64,000 nucleotides of DNA. Origin: Halobacteroidaceae bacterium (GTDB lineage: Bacteria; Bacillota; Halanaerobiia; B1SED10-174). Every line of letters starts with the position of its first letter. The first letter of the stretch is position 1. This document shows positions 8,151-16,515 of the stretch, in pieces. Location: NCBI GenBank assembly GCA_003554585.1, contig PWGV01000024.1, positions 17,774 through 81,773 of the forward strand. The letters are read 5' to 3'. The translations under genes and the position numbers were made by a program. The notes under the pieces are model-generated. The model saw nothing but the letters and a program-made list of their open reading frames with translations. It made no database searches and was not told the DNA's origin.

Positions 8151-8504
8151 TTACAGGAATTTTTGGATTTCCACCGAATAACCATCCGGATCTTTTGTAA
8201 AGAAATGATAGATATTAAACTTCGGATTGTGCTGGGGTTCCTCCTCTACTTCCCAACCACAGTCAACAAGTTTTTGGTACCAGTGGTCAACATCGTCCAC
8301 CAGAAGAGTTATTATTGGGGCTTTCCCTTTCTGAGTTTTTTCCAGGTGGGTGCAGAAACCCAGAAATCCCCCTCCTGGAACTTCATAGATACGACATACT
8401 CCTTGGTCTTTAAATAATTTAAGACCCAGGATATCCCTGTAGAAAACAGCATTGTCCTCCAGGCTCTCCGTTCCAAAAAACACAATAGTTCCATCCCAAG
8501 CCAT
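8151..8504 (-). CDS. VOC superfamily (glyoxalase/dioxygenase-fold) protein
   Basis: A 117-residue single-module-pair VOC protein. The phrases DNAVFYRDILGLKLFKDQ near the N-terminus, VDDVDHWYQKLVDCG in the middle and FFTKDPDGYSVEIQKF at the end are the family's hallmark strand-helix pattern. The closing Glu in YSVEI is the usual metal ligand position. Substrate unknown; such genes range from glyoxalase to antibiotic-resistance proteins. The start is the ATG at 8504 behind GGAGGG; an upstream in-frame ATG at 8522 precedes the ribosome site. Monocistronic. Confidence 0.85.
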   Translation of the reverse strand: MAWDGTIVFFGTESLEDNAVFYRDILGLKLFKDQGVCRIYEVPGGGFLGFCTHLEKTQKGKAPIITLLVDDVDHWYQKLVDCGWEVEEEPQHNPKFNIYHFFTKDPDGYSVEIQKFL

Positions 8505-8596
8505 ATTGCGCCCTCCTTCCATTTTTTAATCATAAATTTTGAAGGAAAAAACTATCCCTTGACGTAATCCTCATATTATAAGAGGAGGAAAAATGG

Positions 8597-9130
8597 ATGC
8601 AGAAAATTTTTGAAAAAATTAGCGCCTTTTTCTCCGGTATTGCTGACCGTTTAATCTCTATCCTCGGAGCAGTTGGGATGGCTCAGTTTCCCCAGTTTTT
8701 CAGCCAGTATTTGCAGCGATTGGGAGGACACCTGCAGGAAATCCGCAGGACAATCAATAAATATGAACAGGCAGCCGAATCCCTGGGAATAAGTTTTGAG
8801 GATTATATCAGACAGCACCTGACCGCAGAAGAAAGAGTTTTTCAAACATCGGGAGAAGTTATTGCAGGCCTTTTAAACCGCCTTGAGAATATCGAGAATT
8901 CTTTTTATCAGCTCCAGCAAGCAGGACCTTTCACCAGGTGGATTGTTTTTTTCCAGGAGGCGGACTGGGAAATTGCAAGGCAAACTCTAACTTTTTATAC
9001 CCCGGGAATCCCCACAAGCATGGAAGGAATTATATATGCATTTACCGGTCTTTTGCTGGGCTGGGGCTTATTTAGCCTTTTTAAAACCGCCTTTAATACT
9101 TTAGATAATAAGATTAGAAAAAAGGGATAA
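8597..9130 (+). CDS. DUF2937-like membrane protein
   Basis: A 177-residue protein whose N-terminal region contains QFPQFFSQYLQRLGGHLQE, a phrase I associate with DUF2937, a family best known from Proteobacteria. A central helical, charged region (EIRRTINKYEQAAESLGIS) is followed by a probable membrane helix near residues 145-165 (GIIYAFTGLLLGWGLFSLF) and a short basic tail. Function unknown. The start is the ATG at 8597 after GAGGAGG; the ATG four bases earlier reads into a stop. It stands alone between a divergent VOC gene and the converging tRNA-Ala gene. Confidence 0.7.
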   Translation: MQKIFEKISAFFSGIADRLISILGAVGMAQFPQFFSQYLQRLGGHLQEIRRTINKYEQAAESLGISFEDYIRQHLTAEERVFQTSGEVIAGLLNRLENIENSFYQLQQAGPFTRWIVFFQEADWEIARQTLTFYTPGIPTSMEGIIYAFTGLLLGWGLFSLFKTAFNTLDNKIRKKG

Positions 9131-9152
9131 ATTACTACAAGGTATTTTAGAT

Positions 9153-9177
9153 AAAAAAAGGGGGTCAGCCCCCAAAA
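9153..9177 (-). terminator. Terminator after tRNA-Ala
   Basis: On the minus strand GGGGG/CCCCC close around a 4-base loop and are followed by seven T. It starts right after the tRNA CCA end, and its other face may also stop the plus-strand DUF2937 transcript. Confidence 0.75.
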
Positions 9178-9178
9178 T

Positions 9179-9253
9179 TGGTGGAGATAGGCGGATTCGA
9201 ACCGCCGACCTCCTGCTTGCGAAGCAGGCGCTCTCCCACTGAGCTATACCCCC
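9179..9253 (-). tRNA. tRNA-Ala (anticodon CGC)
   Basis: Reading the complement, a 7-bp acceptor stem (GGGGGTA/TATCTCC with two G-T pairs), D arm AGCTCAGTGGGAGAGC, anticodon stem CCTGC/GCAGG around loop TTCGCAA, and T arm GGCGGTTCGAATCCGCC form a full cloverleaf. The CCA end is encoded. The anticodon CGC reads GCG alanine codons. It stands alone with its own promoter and terminator. Confidence 0.96.
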
Positions 9254-9272
9254 AAACCTCTTATTCGCTTTT

Positions 9273-9301
9273 AGTTTACCATCACTTGCGAAAGGGGTCA
9301 A
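9273..9301 (-). promoter_or_regulatory. Sigma-A promoter of tRNA-Ala
   Basis: On the minus strand TTGACC, a 17-base spacer and TAAACT lie about 20 bases before the tRNA 5' end. Confidence 0.8.
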
Positions 9302-9354
9302 CCATCTCCTTCTTTTCACCTGACTGCGCAACCCCGTCTTTTTAAGGAGGCAAA

Positions 9355-10146
9355 ATGATGACAACCAGAATTATCGCTCACCGCGGTTTCTCTTCCCTTT
9401 TTCCGGAGAACACTATGCTCGCTTTCCGGGAAGCCCTGGCCAACGGGGCAACAGGATTGGAATGTGATGTCCAGTTAACCGCCGATGGAGAAATTATTAT
9501 TTTTCACGACGAAGAAGTTTACCGAATAACGGGGAACCGTGGTTTAGTAAAGGATTTCTCCTGGAATGAAATATCCCGAATGGATGCAGGTCGACATAAA
9601 GGAGAAAAATTCAGGGGAGAAGGAATCCCCCGCCTGCAGGATCTCCTGGAACTGATTAAAAATCGGGATATTATTTTAAACATTGAATTAAAAAATGGAA
9701 TCATCCCATATCCCAACCTGGAAAAAAAGGCAATTGAAATGGTGGAAAAATTTAGCCTGGCCCATCAGGTTATCATCTCATCTTTTAACCATCCCAGCCT
9801 GCTGACAGTTAAAGAACACAATCCCAATATAAAAACATCACTTTTATTTTTCGCCCGGATGTATAAACCCTGGAAATACACTTCCGAAGTAAAAGTGGAC
9901 GGGATTCATCCCTTCTGGATGGGAGTTGATGGCGCACTGCTGAAAGGAGCTCAAAAAAACGGACTTTTCGTTAACCCTTTTACTGTTAACAATCTCGATG
10001 ACATGTATAGCCTTTTAAAGGCTGGAGTAGATGGGATAATCACCGATTATCCCGACCGTTTAGCCCAGTTAATCCACGAAAAAATGCCCAAGCGAAAGGT
10101 AGAGCCACTTAGCGATAAAACCACTTATTACAGATACGATAAATAA
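9355..10146 (+). CDS. Glycerophosphodiester phosphodiesterase
   Basis: A 263-residue GDPD enzyme that splits glycerophosphodiesters into glycerol-3-phosphate and an alcohol. The N-terminal IIAHRGFSSLFPENT carries the catalytic His and the Glu ligand, and ECDVQLTADGEIIIFHD carries the acidic metal ligands and the second catalytic His. NIELK supplies another acidic residue, and the C-terminal FTVNN and GVDGIITDYPDRL complete the TIM barrel. No signal peptide is present, so it is cytoplasmic (UgpQ-like, not the exported GlpQ form). ATG ATG start behind AAGGAGG. Monocistronic with a strong terminator. Confidence 0.94.
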   Translation: MMTTRIIAHRGFSSLFPENTMLAFREALANGATGLECDVQLTADGEIIIFHDEEVYRITGNRGLVKDFSWNEISRMDAGRHKGEKFRGEGIPRLQDLLELIKNRDIILNIELKNGIIPYPNLEKKAIEMVEKFSLAHQVIISSFNHPSLLTVKEHNPNIKTSLLFFARMYKPWKYTSEVKVDGIHPFWMGVDGALLKGAQKNGLFVNPFTVNNLDDMYSLLKAGVDGIITDYPDRLAQLIHEKMPKRKVEPLSDKTTYYRYDK

Positions 10147-10190
10147 AGCATATTCTTTAATGTCAAATTTTTAAACAAGATATATTTTTT

Positions 10191-10224
10191 GCCCGCCGAA
10201 TATTTTCCGGCGGGCTCTGTTTTT
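10191..10224 (+). terminator. Terminator after GDPD gene
   Basis: GCCCGCCG and CGGCGGGC form an 8-bp GC-rich stem around an AT-rich loop, followed by TCTGTTTTT. Its end touches the stop codon of the converging amidohydrolase gene. Confidence 0.85.
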
Positions 10225-11647
10225 AAAGATAACCTTTTTCCATCATTTTTACCATTTCATTGGCCGAGGAAAGGATATCCCCTGTAGCTCTTTCCGCAAG
10301 TTCAACCCCAGCCCTGTTGGCTTTCCTGCAGATTTCTTCTTCATCCATTCTTTTTAATTTCCCTTTTTCCACAACAATTTCACCATTTACCAGCACTGTT
10401 TCCACCTCGTTGCCCCGGGCTGAATAAACAAGATTGGGAGCAATATTGCGAACCGGATTGGAAAGAACCGGAACCAGGGTGGGTTGGTTCAGATCGATTA
10501 TTAATAAATCTGCCTTTTTCCCCGGTTCCAGGGAACCCAAAGTATTTTCAAGCCCAAGGACATTTGCAGCCTCAATTGTAGCCATGCGCAAAGCTTTCCA
10601 GGCCGGCATTACCCTGGGGTCAGCTTTTTTCACCTTGTTCAAAACACAGGCCATTTTCATTTCGTTAAACATATTGTTGCAATTATTTCCCGGGGCCTGA
10701 TCACTTCCCAGGGCTGCCTGGCCTCCTGCTTCTAAAAATTCCAAAACCGGAGGAACCAGGCCATCAATTATCCCAATACTGCCCGGACAGTGAACCATTT
10801 TTGCACCTTTTTCCGCCAGGAGGCGGGTTTCTAAATCTGTTGCTTCGGTTAAATGAACTGCTATCAGGTCCTCGTCAATCAGCCCCTGCTTTTCCAGGAA
10901 GGGAATCGAGCGGACTCCGTAGCGTTTTTCCATTTGATCAATTTCCCTGTCTCCCTGGGCTACATGCATGTGAATTTTGTAACCGTACTTCCGACTCAAA
11001 TCCTTGATTTCTCCCAGCAGTTTTTCCCCTAACATGTCCGGACCCTGGGGCCCAAAGAGAAAGGTTAATCGACCTTCACCCTTTGTTTCCCATTTTTCAA
11101 TCAGTTCAAGGGCTTTTTCCAGGCGCTCTCTTCCCAGGGATTCATCAAGGGGATAAAGCTCTCCTATTTTTAATTTATCCATCCCCGGGGAAAGTTCATT
11201 TACAGTAGAAGCCAAACAGGCCCGGGCTCCAAGTTCAAGGTAGTTTTCTATTATATCATCCAGGGGATAGTCGTAATCCGCAAAGGTAGTGGTCCCGTTC
11301 TTCAATCCTTCGATTATATTTACCATCGATCCCAGACGAACATCCTGCGGTTGCATATGTTTTTTAAAAGGCGCTATGCCCTGCTGCATCCAGTTCTTCG
11401 TATCCTGGGCAGTGCCCCTCAAGAGGGCAATTCCTGTATGTATATGGGCATCAATAAATCCCGGCATAACTATTTTTTCCCGGCCTCCCAGGCGGGGAAG
11501 ATCGGGATATTTTTTTGCTAATTCAGACCTTGCTCCCACTTCTTTTAATTCCTGACCTTCCACCACAACCGCTCCATCCTCAATTATGCCAATCCCTGGC
11601 CCGGTCATGGTCAGCAAAAATTTACCCTCAATCAAATAAGAACTCAT
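10223..11647 (-). CDS. Amidohydrolase of the MTA/SAH deaminase (chlorohydrolase) group
   Basis: A 474-residue metal-dependent amidohydrolase. Metal-site motifs are HIHTG (after VMPGFID), IHMHVAQGDREI, VHLTEATDLE with MVHCPGSIGI, and GSDQAPGNNCNNMFNEM near residue 300. This arrangement matches the MtaD/SsnA/TrzA group, which deaminates methylthioadenosine, S-adenosylhomocysteine or related amines. SDQAPGNN replaces the SDGAASNN of well-known members, so the substrate is unsure. The start at 11647 (MSSYLIEGK) follows GGGGAGGG. An upstream in-frame extension to 11746 lacks a ribosome site. It diverges from the ferritin gene. Confidence 0.85.
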   Translation of the reverse strand: MSSYLIEGKFLLTMTGPGIGIIEDGAVVVEGQELKEVGARSELAKKYPDLPRLGGREKIVMPGFIDAHIHTGIALLRGTAQDTKNWMQQGIAPFKKHMQPQDVRLGSMVNIIEGLKNGTTTFADYDYPLDDIIENYLELGARACLASTVNELSPGMDKLKIGELYPLDESLGRERLEKALELIEKWETKGEGRLTFLFGPQGPDMLGEKLLGEIKDLSRKYGYKIHMHVAQGDREIDQMEKRYGVRSIPFLEKQGLIDEDLIAVHLTEATDLETRLLAEKGAKMVHCPGSIGIIDGLVPPVLEFLEAGGQAALGSDQAPGNNCNNMFNEMKMACVLNKVKKADPRVMPAWKALRMATIEAANVLGLENTLGSLEPGKKADLLIIDLNQPTLVPVLSNPVRNIAPNLVYSARGNEVETVLVNGEIVVEKGKLKRMDEEEICRKANRAGVELAERATGDILSSANEMVKMMEKGYL

Positions 11648-11731
11648 AATATTCCCTCCCCGAAATGTTTTTCTTTCACTTTTCCATTTAAATTTTTCCA
11701 CTTCTTTTCCTGCCATGATTTTGATAATAAT

Positions 11732-11760
11732 TTGCATTAACAGCATTTAAGTGGTAAAAT
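11732..11760 (+). promoter_or_regulatory. Sigma-A promoter of ferritin gene
   Basis: TTGCAT, a 17-base spacer and TAAAAT lie 33 bases before the ferritin start. No Fur-box-like palindrome was identified with confidence in the surrounding AT-rich sequence. Confidence 0.7.
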
Positions 11761-11792
11761 TTCATTACTTAAATATTTAAAGGAGGATGGAA

Positions 11793-12293
11793 ATGCCCAG
11801 TAAAAAATTGATTGAAAAACTAAATGAACAAATCAAGCACGAATTCTTTTCCGCTCAATATTATCTCGCGATGGCCGCTTTTTGCAGTGAAAAAAGCCTT
11901 GATGGATTCGCTAACTTTTTTATTGCCCAGGCCGCAGAAGAACGTTTTCATGCCATGAAATTTTTTGACTTTCTTACCGAAATTGGCCAGACACCGGTAA
12001 TAACCGGGTTTGAAGATCCCAAAAGAGATTTTTCTTCTCTGGAGGAAGTTTTCCAGTTGAGCCTTGAACACGAAAAGCTTGTTACCCGTTTAATCAATGA
12101 TATCCTGGAAATTGCCCAGGATGAGAAACACCACCCAACAGTTTCTTTCCTGCAGTGGTTTGTTGATGAACAGGTGGAAGAAGAAGATACAGTGAATCAA
12201 ATTCTGGATAAAATCAAAATGGTTGGAGAAAATTCTCCGGGGACCCTTTTCCTCGACGGAGAACTCGGCAAAAGGAAGTTCTCTGCAGAATAA
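11793..12293 (+). CDS. ftnA: Ferritin (FtnA type)
   Basis: A 166-residue non-haem ferritin that oxidises and stores iron in a 24-mer shell. Ferroxidase residues are visible: the Glu of NEQIKHEFFSAQYYLAMAAF, the Glu-x-x-His pair in AAEERFHAMKFFDFL, and the late Glu/Gln positions in FLQWFVDEQVEEE. Length and order match bacterial FtnA. The start is the ATG at 11793; the in-frame ATG at 11787 overlaps the GGAGG site and is too close. It is preceded by its own promoter and followed by a strong terminator. Confidence 0.95.
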   Translation: MPSKKLIEKLNEQIKHEFFSAQYYLAMAAFCSEKSLDGFANFFIAQAAEERFHAMKFFDFLTEIGQTPVITGFEDPKRDFSSLEEVFQLSLEHEKLVTRLINDILEIAQDEKHHPTVSFLQWFVDEQVEEEDTVNQILDKIKMVGENSPGTLFLDGELGKRKFSAE

Positions 12294-12299
12294 AAACTA

Positions 12300-12335
12300 C
12301 CCGCCCTGAATACATTCAGGGCGGGTTTATTTTTT
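12300..12335 (+). terminator. Terminator after ferritin gene
   Basis: CCCGCCCTGAAT and ATTCAGGGCGGG make a perfect 12-bp stem with a 2-base loop, followed by TTTATTTTTT. It may also act on the converging rhodanese transcript. Confidence 0.9.
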
Positions 12336-12355
12336 CTAATTTATTTCGGGAGAAA

Positions 12356-12772
12356 TTAATCGGGTTTTACCACGGGAAAACCTTCCCCTTCCCAGGCGAT
12401 TATTCCTCCCAGGAGATTGTAAGCTTCCTTAAAACCAAGCTCTTCCATTATCCCCAAAGCCGTTGAACTCCTGTTCCCCGAACGGCAATAGACAAGGTAG
12501 ATATTTCCGGTATCCAGCTGGGCAAGGCTCTTTCTGAAATCAGCTCCGTAAAAATCGAGATTAACTGCTCCCCCAAGATGTCCAGCTTCAAATTCTTCTG
12601 GAGTCCTTACATCAAGCAGGATAAAATTTTCTTTTTCAGAATTTTTTTCCATCAGTTCCCAGGCCTCAGAAACCTCCAGATCCGCATTTTTAATTTCTTC
12701 CCCGGTATTCAAAATAAGAATTGCTGCAAATAGAAGTATCATCCCAATAGGTAAAATTATTCTTTTCTGCAA
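12356..12772 (-). CDS. Membrane-anchored rhodanese-like protein
   Basis: A 138-residue protein with one N-terminal hydrophobic helix (IILPIGMILLFAAILIL) that should anchor it outside the cell or act as a signal peptide. A single rhodanese domain follows: FILLDVRTPEEFEAGHLGGAVNL, then the active-site loop YCRSGNRSS with its catalytic Cys, and NLLGGIIAWEGEGFPV at the end. Such proteins transfer sulfane sulfur or act in thiol redox outside the membrane; the acceptor is unknown. TTG start 8 bases after GGGGG. Monocistronic. Confidence 0.9.
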   Translation of the reverse strand: MQKRIILPIGMILLFAAILILNTGEEIKNADLEVSEAWELMEKNSEKENFILLDVRTPEEFEAGHLGGAVNLDFYGADFRKSLAQLDTGNIYLVYCRSGNRSSTALGIMEELGFKEAYNLLGGIIAWEGEGFPVVKPD

Positions 12773-12915
12773 GGGTTATACCCCCTCTCTCTAAAACCCG
12801 GTATTGCGGTAGTTTTCCTGCTCTTTTATTTTAATCTTTCCTTTCCTACCTGTCAACAGGGGAAGGAGCAAGAAAAACTTCCTCGAAGTAATTAAATTAA
12901 GATTATAAAGAAAGG

Positions 12916-13764
12916 ATGATCCCATTGCCCATGAATCGAGGCATGATCATGGCTTTAACTCCACTGGCTCTGGCTTCTATCTTTTTCTTTCGGCTTCCTG
13001 CTCTTTTGTTGTTATTAGTGAGTGTTGTGAGTGCAGTAATTGCCGAATATCTTTACTGCAAACTTACCGGGAAAAAAATCCCCTTAAAAGATTTAAGCGG
13101 GATAATTACCGGGCTTTTGCTGGGGCTATCCCTTTCGCCTTCAACCCCTTTATACGCTGCTGCTGCAGGGAGTGTAGTGGGAATTGTTGTAGGTAAACAG
13201 CTTTTTGGTGGGTTCGGGCGTAATCTTTTAAACCCTGCCCTGACCGGAAGGCTTTTTATAGTATACGCTTTCCCCGGGGTATTTTCTCCCTGGAAAACTC
13301 CTTTTGATTTAACAACCGCGGCAACCCCCTTAGGAGGGGAACCCGCGGGCTATATAGCTCTCTTTCTGGGGAATATACCCGGCAGCATAGGAGAAACATC
13401 GGCTCTTTTGCTCCTGCTGGGCGGAGGCTACCTGATATATAAGAAATACGCCAACTGGCGAATTCCTGTCAGCATTTTAGCAACAGTTTTTATAATTTCT
13501 CTACTTGCAGGGGAGAACCCATTTTTCCACATTCTTTCGGGAAGCCTTCTTTTGGGTTCCCTTTTCATGGCTACGGATCCTGTCACTTCCCCCAAAAGTC
13601 AACCCGGGCGATTTGTTTTCGGGGTTGGAATCGGTTTTATTGTAATGGCCATGCGGCTCTGGGGTTGGCTTCCTGAAGGCACAACCTTCGCAATCCTGGG
13701 AATGAACCTGGTTGTTCCCGCGATTGATAAATACCTGAAAAAAACCAAACCCAAAAAAACTTAA
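12916..13764 (+). CDS. RnfD/NqrB-like flavin-carrying membrane protein (orphan)
   Basis: An integral membrane protein of up to 282 residues with about nine hydrophobic helices. Residues FGGFGRNLLNPALTGRLF, FDLTTAATPLGG and FMATDPVTSPKS match the RnfD/NqrB family, in which a Thr of a T/S-x-A-T motif is covalently flavinylated; here the motif is TAAT. In Rnf or Nqr complexes this subunit moves electrons across the membrane, but none of the other Rnf genes are nearby. The start is ambiguous: the ATG at 12916 touches its ribosome site, and the TTG at 12925 or ATG at 12931 is better spaced from AAAGGATG. It ends 4 bases inside pstA (converging). Confidence 0.85.
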   Translation: MIPLPMNRGMIMALTPLALASIFFFRLPALLLLLVSVVSAVIAEYLYCKLTGKKIPLKDLSGIITGLLLGLSLSPSTPLYAAAAGSVVGIVVGKQLFGGFGRNLLNPALTGRLFIVYAFPGVFSPWKTPFDLTTAATPLGGEPAGYIALFLGNIPGSIGETSALLLLLGGGYLIYKKYANWRIPVSILATVFIISLLAGENPFFHILSGSLLLGSLFMATDPVTSPKSQPGRFVFGVGIGFIVMAMRLWGWLPEGTTFAILGMNLVVPAIDKYLKKTKPKKT

Positions 13765-14630
13765 ATTCCACCTTTTCTCATTTTGTTCCGGTAATAAGAC
13801 CTTAAAATTATGGCAGCTCCATTTAAGAGGATTACCAGCAACAAAAGGACCAGTGCGGTTCCATAAGCAAGAGGCCGGACTCTTGAGATGGCATGGTGCT
13901 GGGTAGCAAGAATATATAGGTGGTAGGGTAAAGCCATAAACTGGCTGTGAATAGAATTCGGTAAAAATGGAAGGAAAAAGGCGGCTCCCGTAAATAATAT
14001 GGGGGCCGTTTCTCCTGCTGCCCGAGCTAAACCAAGGATAGCCCCTGTTAGCATTCCCGGAAAAGCCTGGGGCAGGACAATACTCCTGATCATTTGCCAG
14101 GGAGATGCCCCCAGGGCAAGAGCCCCCTGCCGGAAACTCGCGGGAACTGTTTTCAAGGCTTCTTCACTGGCAGTAACTGTTACCGGAAGAGTAAGAATTC
14201 CCATGGTTAAACCTGCAGTCAGGAGAGAAGGACGCAAACCCATGTATTGAATGAAAAAAGCAACCCCAAAAAGCCCGAAGACAATAGAAGGAACTCCAGC
14301 AAGGTTGCGGAGAGCCATCCTGATGATTCGGGTTAAGAAATTTTCCCTGGAGTATTCATTGAGAAAAATTGCAGCACCAACTCCAAGAGGAACGGAAACC
14401 AGAGTAGTTATAATAGTGAGATAAACTGTCCCAATAATTGCAGGAAATATCCCACCAGCAGTCATTCCATCCCTGGGCCTATCGGTAAGGAATTGCCAGT
14501 TAATTGAACCCACACCTTTACTAACAATGTCAAAAATAATATAGAAAACAATGGCTATTACCAAGAGCATGGACATTCGGAAGAGAAAAAAACCTAATTT
14601 TTCATGCAGCTTCCCGTTAGTCACCCTCAT
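13761..14630 (-). CDS. pstA: Phosphate ABC transporter permease PstA
   Basis: A 289-residue six-helix permease that forms the phosphate channel with PstC. Family signatures are DRPRDGMTAGGIFPAIIGT, GVGAAIFLNEYSREN, LAGVPSIVFGLFGVAFF and the EAA-type loop ALALGASPWQMIRSIVLPQA. The ATG start overlaps the pstC stop (ATGA), so translation is coupled. The usual next genes, pstB (ATPase) and phoU, are absent; the next gene is the converging RnfD-like one. Confidence 0.95.
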   Translation of the reverse strand: MRVTNGKLHEKLGFFLFRMSMLLVIAIVFYIIFDIVSKGVGSINWQFLTDRPRDGMTAGGIFPAIIGTVYLTIITTLVSVPLGVGAAIFLNEYSRENFLTRIIRMALRNLAGVPSIVFGLFGVAFFIQYMGLRPSLLTAGLTMGILTLPVTVTASEEALKTVPASFRQGALALGASPWQMIRSIVLPQAFPGMLTGAILGLARAAGETAPILFTGAAFFLPFLPNSIHSQFMALPYHLYILATQHHAISRVRPLAYGTALVLLLLVILLNGAAIILRSYYRNKMRKGGI

Positions 14631-15520
14631 TTTTCCACCCCCTGGAACCGGTTAAGGATAATATCAGAGGTCAGGTTAACCAGGAAGGTCATGATAAAAA
14701 GGACAAGTCCAACAGCAAAAAGAGCATAGTAATGCGTAGTATTAAAGGGCACCTCGCCGAGTTCAATGGCAATAACAGCAGTCATGGTCATTCCAGGATC
14801 TAAAAAAGAAGTGGGAAGCGAGAGAACATTACCCATAACCATCAAAACTGTCATCGTTTCCCCGATAGCTCTCCCCATGCCCAGCATAAACGCAGCAGCA
14901 ATTCCAGATTTTGCTGCAGGAAGGATTACCCTCCATAAAGTCTGCCAGGAGGTCGCCCCCAGGGCCAGGGAAGCATCTTCAAAGTTCTTGGGCATTGCGG
15001 TAATTGCGTCCTCAGTTAAAGAAATAATTGTGGGTAAGGCCATAATTGCCAGAAGAATACTGCCGTTCAGAATATTAAGACCGTTGGAAAGATTAAAAAC
15101 CCGGGCAATTATGGGATTTAAAACCACCAGTCCGAAAAAACCAATAACAACTGAGGGAATTCCCGCAAGAATTTCGACTAACGGTTTCAAAATTTCCCGT
15201 TCCCAGGAAAAAGCCATTTTACCTAAATAAGCAGCACAGGCAACTCCAATGGGAAAAGCCAGGGCAAGGGCCCCCCCTGTAACCATTAAAGTGCTGACTA
15301 GCATTGGCCGGATCCCAAAAATTGGTCCAAAGTAAGAGGTTGGGTTCCACTGATTATCTGTTAGTAACTTCAAAGGCCCCACTTCTTTAAAAAAGGGCCA
15401 GCTATTCTGCCAGAGCAGGCCAAGTATTGCCAGAAGAAAAATAATAACTGCCACTCCATTTCCAGCAAAATAAAGGCCAATAGCCCTTTCTTTTAATCTC
15501 CTGTAATTCAAATTTCCCAC
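14627..15520 (-). CDS. pstC: Phosphate ABC transporter permease PstC
   Basis: A 297-residue permease with the PstC phrases WNPTSYFGPIFGIRPMLVST, GVACAAYLGKMA, LAGIPSVVIGFFGLVVL, and the coupling loop SLALGATSWQTLWRVILPAA followed by GRAIGETMTVLMVMGN. It pairs with PstA and receives phosphate from PstS. Second gene of the pstSCA unit, separated from pstS by a 77-base gap with a GC-rich hairpin. Confidence 0.95.
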   Translation of the reverse strand: MGNLNYRRLKERAIGLYFAGNGVAVIIFLLAILGLLWQNSWPFFKEVGPLKLLTDNQWNPTSYFGPIFGIRPMLVSTLMVTGGALALAFPIGVACAAYLGKMAFSWEREILKPLVEILAGIPSVVIGFFGLVVLNPIIARVFNLSNGLNILNGSILLAIMALPTIISLTEDAITAMPKNFEDASLALGATSWQTLWRVILPAAKSGIAAAFMLGMGRAIGETMTVLMVMGNVLSLPTSFLDPGMTMTAVIAIELGEVPFNTTHYYALFAVGLVLFIMTFLVNLTSDIILNRFQGVEK

Positions 15521-15547
15521 CTCCCAAAAAAACCTTCAACTTCCCGG

Positions 15548-15569
15548 GCCCGCCCCCACTGGGGCAGGC
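15548..15569 (-). other. Intercistronic GC-rich hairpin between pstS and pstC
   Basis: GCC-GCCCC pairs with GGGGC-GGC across one mismatch and a 4-base loop, with no T run. It sits between the binding-protein gene and the first permease gene, as in the peptide operon, and probably stabilises or attenuates so that PstS is made in excess. Confidence 0.55.
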
Positions 15570-15597
15570 CTTTACAAAGTTCTTTTAATTTTGGTTT

Positions 15598-16485
15598 CTA
15601 GAAATTAGCTTTGTTCTGTTCACGATACTCATCGGTAATGGGGAAAAAACCTTCCTGGATTACAATATTCTGCCCTTTTTCGGTCATAATAAATTCCAGA
15701 TAGCCTTTAACATGGCCTTCCGGTTTCCCATCGGTGTAATGATAGAGTGGGCGAACTATGGGATAGAGACCCTGCATAATGTTTTCCAGTTCAAGGGGAG
15801 TTGTCGCTGGAGAATTTTCATCTGTTGCTACTTTCAAAACAGTTAGACCAGGAACAACCTCGCCGCCATCAACCGCATAGCCAATTCCGATATAACCAAT
15901 TCCGGCCTGGTCGGCAAGAACACCTTCAACTATTTGGGCATTTCCGTTCATCATCTTTTTCTGGGGAGAATAATCACCTTTTACAACATTGGCCCGGAAA
16001 TATACAAAGGTTCCGGAGTTACTCTGCCGACCGTATAGAGAAATTTCCTGGTCGTTTCCACCAACATCTTTCCAGTTAGTTATCTCGCCCCGGAAGATAG
16101 CACCGATTTCATCTATAGTTAATTCTTGAACCGGATTAGAAGAGTTTACTATAACTGCCAGGCCATCCTGGGCAAAAACGAAGGGTACTGGTTCAATCCC
16201 ATTGTTCCGGGCCTGTTCAATCTCTGATGCAGACATCGCACGGGATGAATTTGCAATATCGATCTGTTTGTTAATTAAAGCTGCAATCCCTGTTCCTGAA
16301 CCTCCGCCGGTTACAGCAAAATACCTTCCTGGATTTTCGTCCATAAAAACTTCAGTCAACCTTTGGACCAGATTAACCTCGGTATCCGATCCCCGGATCT
16401 GGACCATATCGGCAGTAGCCTGCAAAGAACCAACCATTAGAAAAGCCAGCACCAACATGGAAGCCAAAACAAATGATCTGCGCAA
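15598..16485 (-). CDS. pstS: Phosphate-binding protein PstS
   Basis: A 295-residue exported phosphate-binding protein. The signal peptide is RSFVLASMLVLAFLMVGSLQA, with cleavage near residue 25 and no lipobox. Phosphate-binding segments are IRGSDTEVNLVQ, GGGSGTGIAALINKQIDIANSS, VNSSNPVQELT and the YGRQSNSGTFVYF loop. It delivers phosphate to PstC/PstA. TTG start 7 bases after AAGGGGG. A PhoP-box-like direct repeat precedes it, so phosphate limitation probably drives its expression. Confidence 0.95.
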   Translation of the reverse strand: MRRSFVLASMLVLAFLMVGSLQATADMVQIRGSDTEVNLVQRLTEVFMDENPGRYFAVTGGGSGTGIAALINKQIDIANSSRAMSASEIEQARNNGIEPVPFVFAQDGLAVIVNSSNPVQELTIDEIGAIFRGEITNWKDVGGNDQEISLYGRQSNSGTFVYFRANVVKGDYSPQKKMMNGNAQIVEGVLADQAGIGYIGIGYAVDGGEVVPGLTVLKVATDENSPATTPLELENIMQGLYPIVRPLYHYTDGKPEGHVKGYLEFIMTEKGQNIVIQEGFFPITDEYREQNKANF

Positions 16486-16515
16486 ATTAAAAACCCCCTT
16501 AGTTTTTTTACTTTC

